A stretch of 64,000 bases of DNA, from NCBI RefSeq assembly GCF_007431345.1, contig NZ_CP041730.1, positions 1,054,001 to 1,118,000 of the forward strand, read 5' to 3'. This document shows positions 45,201 through 60,200 of this stretch, one piece after another; position 1 is the first letter of the stretch; every line of letters starts with the position of its first letter. The stretch is from Chitinimonas arctica. GTDB taxonomy: Bacteria > Pseudomonadota > Gammaproteobacteria > Burkholderiales > Chitinimonadaceae. Below the pieces are notes generated by a model, which saw nothing but the letters and a program-made list of their open reading frames with translations, was not told the DNA's origin and did no database searches. A program made the translations under genes and the position numbers.

Positions 45201-48200
45201 CCTCGTGGGCCGGTTACCAAGTCTTGGCCAACGGCGATTTCAACAACGACGGCAAGACCGATCTGTATTTGAACACCGCCAGCCTCAGCAGTGGTGCGGT
45301 CCAGCATTTCTGGTACGGACAGGCAGCCAACGGAGGCTTTAGCGATATTTCGCAGTCTCCTTTGGATGTCACTGCCTTCAAAGGCTACCAGGTTCTCGCT
45401 ACCGGCAATTTCGACGGGGCCGGCGGCAAGGAGGTACTGCTCGGCAACCGCGGTGCGGCCTCGCTCCATGCTTCCTTACGACTATGGCAGGGCAACGGCA
45501 CACAGGGTTTCAGCAATACATCGCCATTGTTGCGGCCTAATTGGCGTAGTTATGTCGAGACCCTGCCCAAGCTGAGCCCGGAAAAGAACCGCAGTACGCA
45601 ATATGTATACGACGCAGCCGGCCGGCAGATCTATGCCGTGGACGCCGTTGGCGCCGTGACCGAAACGCGCTATGACGCAGCCGGAAACGTCAGTAGCCGG
45701 ATCGCCTATGCCGCTGCCGTTCAGATTCCTTCAATAGGCAGCAGTGACGGCAAGACCCTGACCTTCAAAGGCTTGCAAGCCGTTATCAAAGGGACGACGT
45801 TTGCGAACGTCAATCCCGCCAAGACCTACAAAATCCGCGCTACGCTGCGCCAGCTCAGCGGCACCGGGTCGGTCTATGTGGGTGTGGTCGGCAAAGACGG
45901 CACCGGCAAGGAGTTGTCCAACTCCGGCTTCGCCACCTTCTCCTACGCGGCTGCGGCGGGTGTGCCTTTGACGCCCGAAATGGGTTGGCGAACCTTTGAA
46001 GGCGAAATCAGCGGCGAAAGTGCCGTTGGCATTGCCACCAACCCTAACAAATTCTTTACCGGCACCGCCAGCGCGGCGCCGCTGATTCTGTACAACTATG
46101 GCAGCGATACCAGCGGCGACCTCAGCCGATTGCTGGAAGTGGATACGGTGGAGCTGATCGATATCGCCACCGGCGCGATATTGAATCCCAATTCCAAGCT
46201 CGATGGTGGCGCCGCCAATTGGCAGGTGATCGCTGGCGGCTTCGAGACCGTCAATCCTTCCGACAATCTGGATGCAGCGCTGATCAAGAGCTTGCTGCAT
46301 AGCGATGCAGCCAAGGACCGGATCAGCAGCTTTAGCTACGATGCCGCGGGCCGGCAACGCTTTGCCATCGACCCCGAAGGCTATGTCAGCGAAACCCGCT
46401 ACGACGGAGAAGGTAAAGTCGTCGCCACAGCTCGTTACGACAAGCGGGTAAGTCTGCCCACTGGCGCCAGTAGCAGTGCCATTCTGGCCGCCCTGGGCAG
46501 CAGCGCCACCTTGTCGGCGCTGCCGCCCCAAATGACCCGGCTCCCGAATGGCACCCTTGCCGTCAATAGTGGACCGGGCACTAGCGATATCTGGCCTAGC
46601 GCATCCACAATTCTCAAGCCCATGGGCAATAGCTATCGTGCCGAACTGACCCTGGATAGCTCGGGTACCAGCCGATATTTCTACTTCGGTATCGATAACG
46701 ACTTGGCGCAAACCAATCCGGCCTATCGCCGCCATGCGGTCTCATTCCAGGGAAATAGTGCCTCGGTCAGTTATTTTGATGCGGCTACCTCGACCAAGCT
46801 GGGAGAGAACTTCGGAACGGTCAAAGACGGCGCGAGTTATGTGGTCGAGATAGAAACGGACGAGCGTGGTTCGACACTTTATCTGTACGAAAAGGGTAAA
46901 GTCCGTTCGGCCGGCCTGGTGGACCGGCGTGACCAGCCAAACTGGAATAGCGCCCAGGCGCGCATTTATGGCCATTTCATGCCTGGCATGGCGGGTAACT
47001 CGACCACCGTGGTCGAACGTTTGCAGGAAGTCACACCCACCCAAGTAACACGCTACAGCTACGACGCCGCCGGCCGCCGCATCCAGACCACCGATGCGCT
47101 GGGCAATATCAGCAAGACCAGCTACGACGTATTCGGCCAGGCCATCGCCGACACCGATGCATTGGGCAACACCAGCCGGGCTGCCTACGATACCGCCGGC
47201 CGCTTGCAATACCGCATGGATGCGCACGGTGCGCTGACCCAATACCAGTACGATGCGGCAGGTCAAACGACGCGCGAAACACGCTATGCCACACCGCTCT
47301 CGACCACGGTCACCGGCGCCTGGCAGCCCAGCCCCGTCACCAACGCGCAAGACCGCAGCAGCAACTACGTTTACGACAAGGCTGGCCGCCGTACCCAAAC
47401 CACCGATCCACTGGGCCAGACCAGCAAGGCCGACTACGACGCCCAAGGCAATGTCATCGCCCGCACGGATGCGCTGGGCAACAAGACCCAGTACGTCCAT
47501 GACGCCATGGGTCGGCAGCGCTTTGTGATCGATGCCGAAGGTTTTGTCAGCGAGAACCGTTACGACGCACTGGGCAACCTGGCTTCAACCGCGCGCTATG
47601 ACAAACGCGTCAATCTGACCACTCCGACAGAGACCACGGTTCTGGCAGCCCTCGCCGCCTGGACGCAAGACTTCGCTACCAACGCCAGCGGCCTGACCGT
47701 GCTGCCGGTGGGTATGGCGCTGGTCAACGGCGCCCTGGCCATCACCAGCGGCAACCATTCCAGCACCGCTTCCCCGACCGTATATGGCATGCGCAGCAAT
47801 CCGCTGGGCACGGGCTATCGAGCGGAAATCACCTTGGACGGCATCAGTGCCGCCCGCTCCTTGATGCTGGGCATCGACAATGGCCAGGCCGGCAATGCCT
47901 ATCGCCGCCATTTCATCGATATCCGTGGTACGCAGGCGTTTAGCCATTACTACGACCGGGTCAGCCAAGCCAATGTCAGCACGCAGATCGGTAGCGTCAG
48001 CAACGGTAAGATCTATGTGGTCGAGATCATCACCGATGCACTGGGCAGCACGCTTTACTTGTACCAGAAGGGCACCGACCGCAGCAGCGGTCTGATCGAC
48101 CGGCGCAATACCGACAACTGGGACAACAGCCGCCTGGCCATCATCGCCCGGCAGTCGTCAACCCTGTCTGGCAGCTCGGTCACCCTGGTAGAGCAACTTC

Positions 48201-51200
48201 AAGAAACCCTCCCAGTCGACATTACCGAATTCAGCTACGACAAGAACGGCCGCCGCACCCAAACCACCGATGCGCTCGGCAATATCAGCAAACTCGAATA
48301 CGACGCCCTGGGCAATCTGCGTGCGCAAATCGACGCGCTCGGCTATCGCACCGAATTCAGCTACGACGCCATTGGCCAGCGCATCGAAACCAGCGATGCC
48401 AAGAAGCAGTTGAGCAAGCAAGGCTACGACGCCTACGGCAACCTCACCAGCACCACCGACGCGCTCGGCAATATCACCCGCTACATCTACGACGCGCTGG
48501 GCCAGCGTACCCAGGTGATCCAGGCCAACGGCCTGACCACCACCACCGCCTACGACGCCACCGGCCATGCCCTCAGCGTGCAGCAGGCCGACAGCCGTTT
48601 GCTGGGTACCAGCAACTACGTCTACGACAAGCTGGGCCGTCTGGTCAAAAAGACCGACCAGATCGGTGCCCATACCTTCTACCTGTACGACAGCGCCTCG
48701 CGCCAAGTCGGCGAAATCTCGGCCGACGGCACCGTCGTCGAGATGGTCTACAACCAGGCCGGCCAGCTGACGCGCCGCATCGTCAACGACAACCGGGCCG
48801 ATGCCGCCCTGCTGGCGGCACTGGCCGCCAACCCGACCAGCAAGACGCTGGCCGATTTCAACCGCGGCCATGCCGCCAACGACCTGCCGCAGACGCTGTA
48901 TTTCTACGACCAGGCCAATCAATTGCAATACGAAGTGGCCGCCGATGGTGCCGTCACCGAGTACCGCTACGACAAGGTCGGCCAGCGCATCGCCCTCACC
49001 CGCTATGCCAAGCCGCTCAATCTCGACACACTGCTGGCCGCACTGGGCAGCCCGGCCGATTCCGCGCCGGCCAAGGTCGCCGCCCAAGCTGCCGCCTACG
49101 GCGCCGATAGCGCCAATAACCGCCAGACCCGCTACTTCTTCAGCAGCGAAGGCCAGCTGCAGGCCGTGCTCGATGCCGAAGGCTATCTGACCGAATATCG
49201 CTTCGATGCCAAGGGCCAGCAAACCGGCACCACCCGCTACGCCACCGCCACCGATCCGGCCCAGCGCGCCGCCGGCACGCTGCTCCAGTTGCGGCCCGCC
49301 CCCGCCGCCGCCGACCAGGTCAGCCGCAGGCTGTACAGCGCCACTGGCCAGTTGGAAGGCACGATCGACGCCGAAGGCGCGCTGGTCGAATACCGCTACG
49401 ACACGCTGGGCAACAAGTACGCCGAGGTCCGCTATGCCCACGTGGCCCGCAACCTATTGGGTGCGAGCCTGGGCGATTGCCTGCCCACCGTGCTGAACCA
49501 TCCGGAGAACCAGACCACCTATTTCCGCTACGACGCGCTGAACCGGTTGGTACAGGAAGAACAACATCCACAAAACATCGTGACCAGCTACGGCTACGAC
49601 CAGATGGGCAAGCTGACCAAAGTGGTCAGCGCGCTAAGTAGCGGCGAGGAGCGCACCAAGCTGATGCGCTACGACAGCCGTGGTCAACTGGTCGCAGAAC
49701 TGAGCGGCGTGGGCAGCGCCAAGCTACCGGTCAATCCGACCGAGGCGCAAATCGCTGCGCAGATCGCTCTGGAGGGCAGCAAGCACACCTACGACGCCGC
49801 CGGAAGGCGCATCGCGACCGTGGATGGCGCCGGCCGCAGGACAGTGTTCTTCTACGACGCCATGGACCGCCTGACCCACACCGTCAACGCCGACGGCGAA
49901 GTCCGCCAGACCGACTACAACAGCCGAAGCCTGGAAGAGCGTACGGTCGCCTATGCCACGCGTATCACCGCGGCCAATGGCCTGTACGGCCTGGCCGGTG
50001 GTAAAACCACGCCCGAATTCCTTGCCTTGGTGAACAATCTCAAGCAAACGAATCTGGACCAGTCGGTACAGCGCAGCTACAACCTGCGCGGTCAGCAGCT
50101 ACAGAGCAATGACGCGCTGGGCCTGCTCAGCGCGGCGGTCTACAACACCTTCGGTGAAGCGACCGAAACCCGCTCGCTCAAGCAGGATGGCAGCCAGACC
50201 GTCATCCGCAGCAGCTACGACCGGCGCGGCCTGCTGCGCACCACGACACAAGGCGTGGCAACGGCCGAGCAGCGCTACGACGCCTTCGGCCGCGTCTTTG
50301 AAACCGTCGATGCGCTGGGCAAGCTGACCAAGACCGGCTACGACCGGGCTGGCCGCATCGTCGGTGTCATCAGTGCCGACGGCAGCCAGCGCCTGACCGC
50401 CTACGATGGGCTGGGCCGCATCTATTCGATCCGCGACGCTAACGGTCAGACCACGCGCTATAGCTTCGACAGCGCCAAGCGCCAGATGACCATCACCAGC
50501 CCGGAAGGCGTGACGGTCACCACCACGCACAACGCCCATGGCGAGCAGTACCGGATCAAGGACGGCACCGGCCATGTCACCCAGTATCACTACAACCGCG
50601 ACGGCCAACTGATCAGCAAGGTGCTGGCCGATAACGAGACTGCCGCCGACAACCGCGATTTCGACATACCGCTCAGCTACAGCTACGATCGCGCCGGCAA
50701 CCGCGTGCAGGAATTCGCCAACGATATCGTCACGAATTTCACCTACGATGCCGCCAACCGTATCGTCAGCCGCACCCTCGCACCTGGCCTGGAAAACTCC
50801 CCGGGCGATGCCGGCCTGACCACGACCTATCTCCTTGACGGCATCGGCCGCGCCATCTGGAGCAAATCGCCGGACGGTATCTGGACCCGCACCGAATTCG
50901 ACGCCCGTGGCCGGGTCAAAGCCACGATTGTCGATTCCGAATACGATCCCAATGCCGTCCCCAAAGCCGGTGCGCTGGCCCTGCGTACCGAGTACAGCTA
51001 CACACCGGCCGGCCAGGTCGCCAGCATCACCGAGGCGGCCGGTACCAGCGCCGCCAAGGTCACCAGCTATAGCTACGACGAATTGGGCCGCCGCTTGAGC
51101 GAGACGGTCGATTCGACCCGCCTGAAGCTCACTACCCGCTACGAATACGACGCCGCCGGCAATGTCAGCGCCCGTTACGATGCCCTCAACCACGCCACCC

Positions 51201-54200
51201 GCTTCGTTTACGATGCCGCCGGCCGCATCCGCTTCACCATCGATCCGCTCGGCAACGTCAGCGAACGGCGCTATGACGCGGCCGGCCAGCTGATCGAAGC
51301 GGTCCGCTACGCCAAGCCTATCGTCGTGCCGGCCAGCCTGACCGAAGCCACGCTGATCGCCGCCTTGCCGGTGCAGACACCGCAGACCCGCGAACCGTCG
51401 ACTCGCTATGCCTATGACAAGGATGGCCGCCTGACCCATACGGTCGATCCGCTCGGCTTCGTCACCGCCCTGGTCCTGGATGCCCAGGGCGCGGTGGTGC
51501 AGCGCAGTGAGTACGCCAAGCCGGTAAGCACGAGCTGGAACAATCAAACCGAACTGAAGCAGCAGATCGCCCAGCAGCTGACAGCCGACGACCGTCACAG
51601 CTATACCGTGTTCGATAAGGCGGGACGCGCGACCTTCGCTATCGACGCGGAAGGTTATGTCACGCAGAGCAGCTACGATCTGGCCGGCCATGTGGTGGAA
51701 AGCAGCCGCCATCCGGTCCGCATCAGCCTGAGCGCGCCGCCCACCGCCGCCCAGGTGGTGACCGCCCTCAATACCGTGACGGCAGCCAACCCGACCCTGG
51801 TCAAGCGCACCGACCGCTATGTGTACGATGCGGCCGGCCGCCAGCGTTTCCATATCGATGCCGCCGGCTATGTCAGCGAAAGCCGCTACGACAAGGCCGG
51901 CCGCGAACGCTTCTCGATTCGCTATCCCGCCATTCCGACCCTGACGGTCTATGACGAGCGCCGCGTAATCCAGGCCTTGCCGGCGACCCTGCCGGCGCAA
52001 GCCGTGGTGACCGAACAGCGCTACGACGCCGCCGGCCGGGTGATCGAAACCATCGATGCCATGGGCACGCTGACCCGCAACCGCTACGACGCGCGCGGCC
52101 TGCTCAGCGACCGCACCGTGGCGGCCGATACCACCGAAGCCAGCACCCTGCATTTCGACTACGACAGCGCCGGCCAGCTGATACGCGAAACCAAGGCGTA
52201 CGGCAGCAAGGACGCTCTGGCGACCGAATACACACTGGACGGCAAGGGCCAGCGCACCGCGATTCGCAGCGCCAGCGGTACGACAAAGCAATGGTTCGAT
52301 GCCAACGGCCGCGTCTTCAAGACCGAAAATGCCTTGGGTCACACCAAGCTGGTCGATTACGACGCCTTCGGCAACGCCGTCAAGTTGACCGATGCGCGCG
52401 GCTTTATCAGCTACCGCAGCTATGACCGCCAGAACCAGCTGATACAGGAGATCGACAACGAGCATTACCTGACCGGCTATACCTATGACGGTTTCGGCAA
52501 TGTCATCGGCAAGACCCGCTATGCCCAGCAAGTACAGGGCACCCAGCAGGGCTTGGTCAAATTGCTGGCGCCCGGCGCCGCGATTCCCGGCGGCGGTGCC
52601 TACCTGTATCTGAACGCATTGCAGGACGCCAACTGGAACGACCGCTTCGACAAGCTGGACCGACGCCTGGAAAGCCAGGATGCCGGCGGTGCCAACCAGG
52701 TGCGCTTCAAGGAAAGCTTCGGCTACAACGCCTTCGGCGAGAAGGAGACCGCCGTCAACAAGCTGGGCGGTCAAGTCCGCTATAGCTATGACGCGCTGGG
52801 CCGCCTCCTGCGCGAGACCCTGCCGGTCAACGCCCTAAATGCCCAGGGTGTGGCCGTGGCGGTGGTCAACGAATACGACTACGACGCCTTCGGCAATCGC
52901 ATCCGCAGCACCGAGGCCAAGGATCTGGCCGAGCAGCGCGTCACCAGCTACGGTTTCGACAAACTGGGCCGGCAGATCAGCAAGCTAGGCGCCGAAGTCG
53001 ATGTGGTCGATCCGTTGAGCATGACGCAAAGCCGTGGCCGGAGCATGGAACGGACCATCTACGACCGGCGCGGTAACGTCATCGAGACCCAGACGGGCCT
53101 GCAGGATGGCGCATCGCCCACGTTGATCGGCAGCCCGATCCGCACGCTTGCCTACCATGATTTGGCCGACCGCAAGGTGGCCGACCTGAACGCGGCAGGC
53201 TTCCTGGTGGGCCGCCAGTACGACAGCAACGGTTTCGTGGTGGCGCAGACCGCCTATGCCACGCCTATCGCCCTGCCCGCGCAGGCCGGCGGGATGCCGC
53301 CTGTAGTCGCCGCCAATGCCGCCGACCGCACGCTGACCTTCCAGAACGATGCACTTGGCCGCCAAGTCGTAGAGACCAGCGGCGCCGTGGTATACGGCGA
53401 GCTGGCCGGTGGCAGTTACCAGGTATACAGCGGCAGCCTTACCCGCAAAACCTACTACGATGCCGCCGGCAATGTGATCGAAGAAGTGGATCGGCGCGGC
53501 AACTCCAGCTTCAGCTTTTACGACGGGCTGGGCCGCAAGGTCGCGGCGGTGGACCAGGAACGCTATCTGACCCGCTGGAACTACAACGGTAATATCGTCA
53601 CCGAACAACGCTTCGCCACCGCGATGGTGTCGATGCCCACCCGCACCACCGCTGTCTCGGCCCTGGCCGTGGCATCTGGAGCCACTGACCGCACCACCGT
53701 CAGCGAAATGGATAAGCTGGGCCGCCTGGTCAACAAGACCACGCGGGGCGTGCGCTACAACGCCCAAGCCAGCGCCGCTGCCCTCAGCGGCGACGCCACC
53801 GTGCATTACGACTACGACGGCCTGGGCAATGTCGTGGCCGAGACCGATGCCGACCTCAATACCAGCCGCAAGGTCTATGACAAGCTGGGCCGCGTGGTGG
53901 AAACCCGCTCGGCGCAATTCACCGACCAGACCGGCGCCAACGTCCAGCGTATCAGCCAGATCGCTTACACCGGCCTGGGCGCGCAAGCCAGCGAAACCCA
54001 GTTGCACGCCAGCGACCGTAATGCCGACCGTGTCGTCCGCATGCAGTATGACGAAGCGGGCCGCCTCAAGGCCCGCATCGATGCAGAAGGCCACATTACC
54101 CACTACGGCTACGATCGCGCCGGCAATCAGGCGCGCACTGTCGTTAAGCTGATGAGCAGCTTCGGCAACGAAGCCCACACCGACAGCACCTATATCCGCA

Positions 54201-57200
54201 ACGATGTATTGGGCCGCGAGATAGGCCGGCTTACCCAGCGTGCGACCGTGACGACGACCCGGGACGCCAACGGCAACGTCGTGTCCACCAAGAACAGCAG
54301 CCAGCAGGGCGACCTGAGCGAGATCCGCTATAACGCCTTCGGCGAAATCACCGGTAAGCGCATCGGTGGCGGCGGCCTGGACCTGGCCTGGCAGGAATGG
54401 GCCGAATACGATGTGTTGGGCCGCGTGGTCAAGAGCAACAGCAATGGCGGCGTCGCCACCATCTATGTGCACGACGCCAACGGCAACGCCACCGCCAAGG
54501 TCGAATCGGCCACGGCCGACCTGGCCAGCGTGCAGAACAAGGATGTGCGCGCCGACGTCAAGACCATCACCGTCTTCGACAAGCGCAATCTGTCCATCCA
54601 GACCGTGCAGCCTGATTTCACGGTGGAGGACATCAGCGCCACGCTCAGCAGCGCCAGCGTGTCGATTTCCGGCGGGGTGAACATCAGCACCGGCGGCAAG
54701 ATATCGGTCTCGGTACTGAAGGGCGTGCCGGCCGCGACCTTGCCGGTGGTGGGCAATGCCACCCTCACCGCGATACCGCCGCTCAGCAGCGTACCGGCCA
54801 TCTTTACCGTGGCGGTCGATAGCAGGACCGTGGATGTCGGCGATTCCGCGACCAGGACGCTCAATAGCATCATGTCCGGTTCCATCAATGTCTCGCTGCC
54901 ACAGATGGGCGCCTATGGCATGGGTGGTTACGAGGTCATCTATCGCGATCAGGGCGGCGCGGACGTCAAGGCAACCGCCATCGCCACCGCCGGCAGCGTC
55001 AATTTGGCCATCAACCGCCAGATGTGGGGCAACTACAGCATCACGGTCCGTAAATTCCTCGACGCCAATGTCTACGAAACCGTGGCCAGCTATGCCGGTT
55101 CGCACGGCGGCCTGCAGAATGCCAATGTCGCCAGCGGTAGCTTCTCCGTCGCCTTGGCGCGGCCGGCCCAGCGCAGCCTGCAATTGACCGGGCTACCGCC
55201 CGGCACCGACAGCATCAACCTGTTCAGCCGCAAGCTGAACGACCCGGCCGCGCTCGATCAAAAACTCACCCTGGTACGCAAGAGCGGTGCCAATGGCAGC
55301 GTGGCCGACTGGTTCACCGCCGATCTCAGCGGCCTCGCCGCGGGCGACCACAGCTTCCGCTACGAAGTATTGAACAGCCAGGGCGTCAGCATCGCCGGCG
55401 GCGATGGCCTGCTCAACACCCAGGGCTCGGTCTACCTGCGCCAACCCGAGTCGGCCGTGGGCATGAACGCCACCGGTCCGTCCAGCAAGCCTGGCATTGC
55501 GGTGATGGAACCAGGCGTGACCTACGCCAACGGCTTGGCCGCAGGACAGTTGCTGGACGTCAAGGTAACCGGCGAGGCAAAGCTGGAGAACGTCTTGGTC
55601 GGCCATATCAAGGACGGCTACTACGTCGAGAAGGTGACCAGCTATCGCGTCGACAGCTTCTCCGTCCGTATCCCCGACGGCTTGCGTGGCCTGGCCGACA
55701 GCTATGAGCTGGAAGTGGCCGAACCAGGCAAACCACTGCGCACTGCCACGGCCAGCCGAAACGACAGTGCCGTCATGCTGCCCTTGAGCCTGCCAATGAC
55801 GGAAGCCACGCTCAAACTCTACATGGTCAGCAGCGGCGTCCGCACCTTGGTGGCCGACTCGGGCCTGGTCGATCTGCGCTTCGCCACCCCGGTGGTGCAG
55901 CTGGCGTCCAAGCCCTTCCCGCAAGCTTTTGTGATTCGCGGCTTGAACAGCGATGTCGGCCGTCTGCTGTTCCATTATCGCGAGAGCGGCGGCAGCGGGG
56001 CCTACACGACCAAGTCGCTGGCCCGCAACCCAGCTAGCGCCACCTTCACCCTGGACCCGGCTGCACTCGGATTGCAGGCCGGCAAATCCTACGAGTACCA
56101 CTACACCGGCCTGACCGCGAACGGCGTCAACCCGGCCTTGGTGCTCGCGCGCCAGACCGGCTTGCTCAGCTACGCCCCAGTCGGCGCCACCTTCACCAAT
56201 AGCCAGACGCCGCCCAAGATCGGCGGCAACGGCTATGCCTTCTTCGACGATAGCGGCAAGCTGAATTTTGTCGATCAAGGCCGTAGCAGCCTCGCCAGCA
56301 TACCAACCGTGAGCAGCACCCTGCGCATCCGTCCCAAGGGCCGTACGGACTGGACACCCATGGGCAACCTGCCGCTGCGCAGCGATGGCCTGGTCAGCGG
56401 CGTCCCCGGCTGGTTCGTCTGCGATCCGGCTGCCTTCACCGGCGACAACTACCGCAAACTGGTCAGCTACGATATCGACGGCGACAAGGGCGAGTTCGAT
56501 TTCGAACTTACCAGCTACGACAGCAGCGGCAATGTCACCAACGCGGTGGCAGGCCGTATGGACCTGCGCGCCCCCGCTCGCCGGGTGGAAGCCTATGTGG
56601 CGCAAGCCGACTTCGCCAGTACCGCGGCGCTCTACCCGAACCAGGTGACCCTGACCGGCTTTATCGGCGATGGCGCCAGCAACCCAAGCCGGTTGAGCCT
56701 GGGCTATCAATCCATCAACGACGGCCTGACCGACAGCGGCCGAGCCGCTCCGGTCGGCACCATCCTGCTGTTCAACGGCTTTGCCGGCGACACCATCGGC
56801 ACCTTCAACTGGAACGCCAACGCCAGCAACCTGGTGCCCGATGCGACCAAGAACTACCAGTACCGCCTGGATTTCGAATCGCTGAACGGCTTCAACCGTG
56901 TGCTTACCAAGGGCTCGGTCAAGGTCTACCTGGGACCGAACGGCAACGTGGTAGGCGAGCCGGAAATCGAACGTACGCCGACCCAGCTGCGCTTCCTGTC
57001 CGGCGACGTCAACGCCAAGACGGCGCGTTTCTATTACCGCGTCAAACCTTCGCAGGAAGCCGGCCGTACCGCCGACGACAACGATCCGCTCAACAGCATC
57101 AGTCCCTTTGCCCAACGCGATCTGGCCATCGGTACGGACGGCTATTTCGAGATGGACGCCAGCCATCTGCGCCCGGCCGCCGGCCAGCAGGTGTACGAGT

Positions 57201-60200
57201 ACGCCTATGAACTGCTGGATGCCAACGGCAATGTCCTCGCCCGCCGCTCGGATACCTTCGCCCTGGGCGACGGCGCCGCGCTCAGCACGACCGAAATGCG
57301 CTGGACCTACGCCGTCACCGGCAACCACAATGTCCGCATTGCCCGTCAGCAGAGCTACGACGCCTTCGGCCAAGTCATCAGCGAAACCGATGGCCTGGGC
57401 CGCGTGCGCACGCTCAGCTACAACGCCCTCGGACTCATGACCGAACGGCGCGATGCCGCCGTAGCCAGTACCGACGAACGCGGCACCATCAGTACGGTCA
57501 CGCCCACCACCCAAATGTTGTACAGCAAGGCGGGCCGCCAGCTCGGCACGGTGGATGCGAACGGCAACGCCCAGTTTGTCCGCTTGGACGCCGCCGGCCA
57601 GCAGATCGAAGAGATCCACGCCGATGGCGGCAAGGTGGCCATGAAGTACGATGCCTTCGGCCAAGTACGCGAACGCAATGAAACGCTCAAGGCCGGCAAC
57701 CACACCACGCGCTACGACTACGACAAGCGCGGCCTGCTCGTACAGGTGACCGAACCGAGCCGCATGAACTTCCGCGCCGCCACGGGCGGAGGCAGCACAG
57801 GCGGGGGTTACACCATCCAGGTGGCCAGCCCGGTGCAGCAATATATCTATGACGCATTGGGCCGGCGCCTCAGTGCCCGCACGCGGGAACAGGGCAGCGT
57901 CATGGCGGCGGACGTGATCGACAACGTCATCACCACCAGCGACTACGACCTGGCCGGCCGCATCGCCCGCACCCGCGACGGCGGGGTCGTCACCGACTAC
58001 AAATATGTCTACAAGAGCGATATCGTCGGCCTGGGCGGCCAGCGTATCGGTGGCTACGACCTCACCACCACGATCGCCCCGCTGGCGGAAGGCCAAACCG
58101 GCCCCAAGAATATCGCCGTCAACACCGCCACTTCGCATCTCGATGCGCAGGGGCGCCTGACCGTCATCAACGCCGAACGCAGCCAGGTGGACCGCAAGGA
58201 CTACTTCGGCCACACCACCCAGCACGTCGACCAGAGCGGCCGTACCACGCTGTACCAGTACAACCGCGCCGGCTGGCTCACCCAGCAGACCAGTACCAAC
58301 CAGGCTGGCCAAGCGCTGCAGAACCTCACGTTCGACCAGTACAGCAACGGCTACGTCAAATCCATCCGCGACAACGTCCTCAAGGTCGAAACCGTCTACG
58401 GCTACGACCACCAGGGCAATCGCAGTTTCGAGGGCTATCGCAATATCGTCCCGGCCGGCAGTTCGGTGGAGTACTACCAAAGCGCCACCATCAGCTACGA
58501 CGCAGCCAACCGTGTCTCCCGCGTGCTCAACTCCGACCAGCGCGCCGATATCCGCTACGAATACGACGCGGTCGGCAATGTGCGGCGCATCCTCAGCGAG
58601 TACAAGACCGCTACCTCGCAGAACTTCGCCATACAGGACCTCTGGTACCAGTACGACAGCATGAACCGCTTCACCGTGACGCAAGGCCGCCTCAAGAGTG
58701 CCGACGGCAAGCAGGGCGATGCCGCCCGCGGCACCGGCGTGATCGAACAAGGCGATAACGGCGTGCGGCTGACCTACGACTACAACGGCCAGCGGCTCAG
58801 CGCCAGCTATGGCGGCAGCTATATCGCCGGCACCGACGCCCATCTGGAGGAATACAAATACACCGCCGACGGCTACCTCACCGAGGTGTATATCGACGGC
58901 GAGTTGCGCTCGTACCGCGATATCGACGCCAGCGGCCGGGTCGGCCGGCAGGTGCAGTACGCCGCCCAAACCGGCGCGGTGCTGGAATCCCGCCTCAACC
59001 GCTACGACGGCTGGACCGGCAAGCTGAGCGAAGTCAATGTCACCAACAAGGACGGGAACACCAACCAGACCTGGTACTACTACGACGCCGCCGGCAATAT
59101 GACCTACTCACTGGCCAATACCAACGGCCAGGCCGAGATCGCCACCGTCTACCAGTACGAGTACTGGGACAGCGCCAAACAAAAGACCATCGACGTCACC
59201 GGCAAGTCCTACAACACCAACGTCTCCGGCTGGCTGCCGGGCCGCTCGGCCTTCAGCTACGACGTCAACGGCCATGTCGCCAGCGTCGAGGTCGCCGACA
59301 AGTTCGACACCAGCGTCGGCAACCGCCGCTTCAACTACCTGACCACCGCCGAGGGCCAGATCCTGCGGCGCGATGAACGCATCGACGGCCAGATCTACCG
59401 CTGGCGGCAGTACTACTACGCCGGCGGCACCCGCGTCGGCGACGTCTCCAACGACGGCCCCTCGCGCACCGACTACGCCACCGCGCTCCAGAAGCTCAAC
59501 AGCGACGAAAGCAACGACAGCCGCTACGCCAACTGGACGGCGCGCGACTCGGCCGACTTCGACCAGAACTACGACCCCATCAGCCCCGACTACCCCGGCA
59601 GCACCGGCAGCAGCTACACCGCCCGCCAAGGCGACACGCTCTTCAGCGTGGCGCAAGCGGTCTGGGGTGACGGCAGCATGTGGTACCTGCTGGCCGACAC
59701 CAACGGCCTGAGCGGCAACGACCCCTTGCAGGAAGGGCAAGTGCTGCTGGTGCCGAACAAGGTCAGCAATATCCACCACAACGCCAGTACCAGCCGGGTT
59801 TATCGGCCGGGCGAGGCGATGGGGGAAGTGGACCCGACCTTGCCGTCGCCGCCACCGCCGAAGGTGGACGATGAGGGCTGCGGGGTGTTCGGTACTATCA
59901 TTATGGTCGCCATCGCAATTGCGGTGACCGTTGCCCTTGGACCGGGCGCCGGCGCGGCCGTCGTGGAGGCGACCAGCGCGACCATCGCCGCAAGTGCCGC
60001 CACCGCAGGTGCCGCCGCCGGGGCGGGCGCCGCCGTGGCGGGCGCCGCCGTGGCTGCGGCCAGCACCTTTAGCTGGGCCGTCGTCGGCCAATCCATGCTG
60101 GCCGCCGCCGCCGGCAGCGCCGCCAGTCAAGTGGCCGGCATGGCCATGGGTAACGTCAATTCCTTCTCCTGGAAAAATGTCGGCGTCGCAGCACTCAGCG

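Noticed and set aside
40466..58969. Very long leftward open frames inside the RHS gene (for example 40466-44098, 50099-52774, 52985-55183, 55193-58969)
   Set aside because: They mirror the YD-repeat codons on the other strand. Their proteins are low-complexity Ala/Gly/Val/Ile/Asp-rich text without domains, and no start signals were seen.
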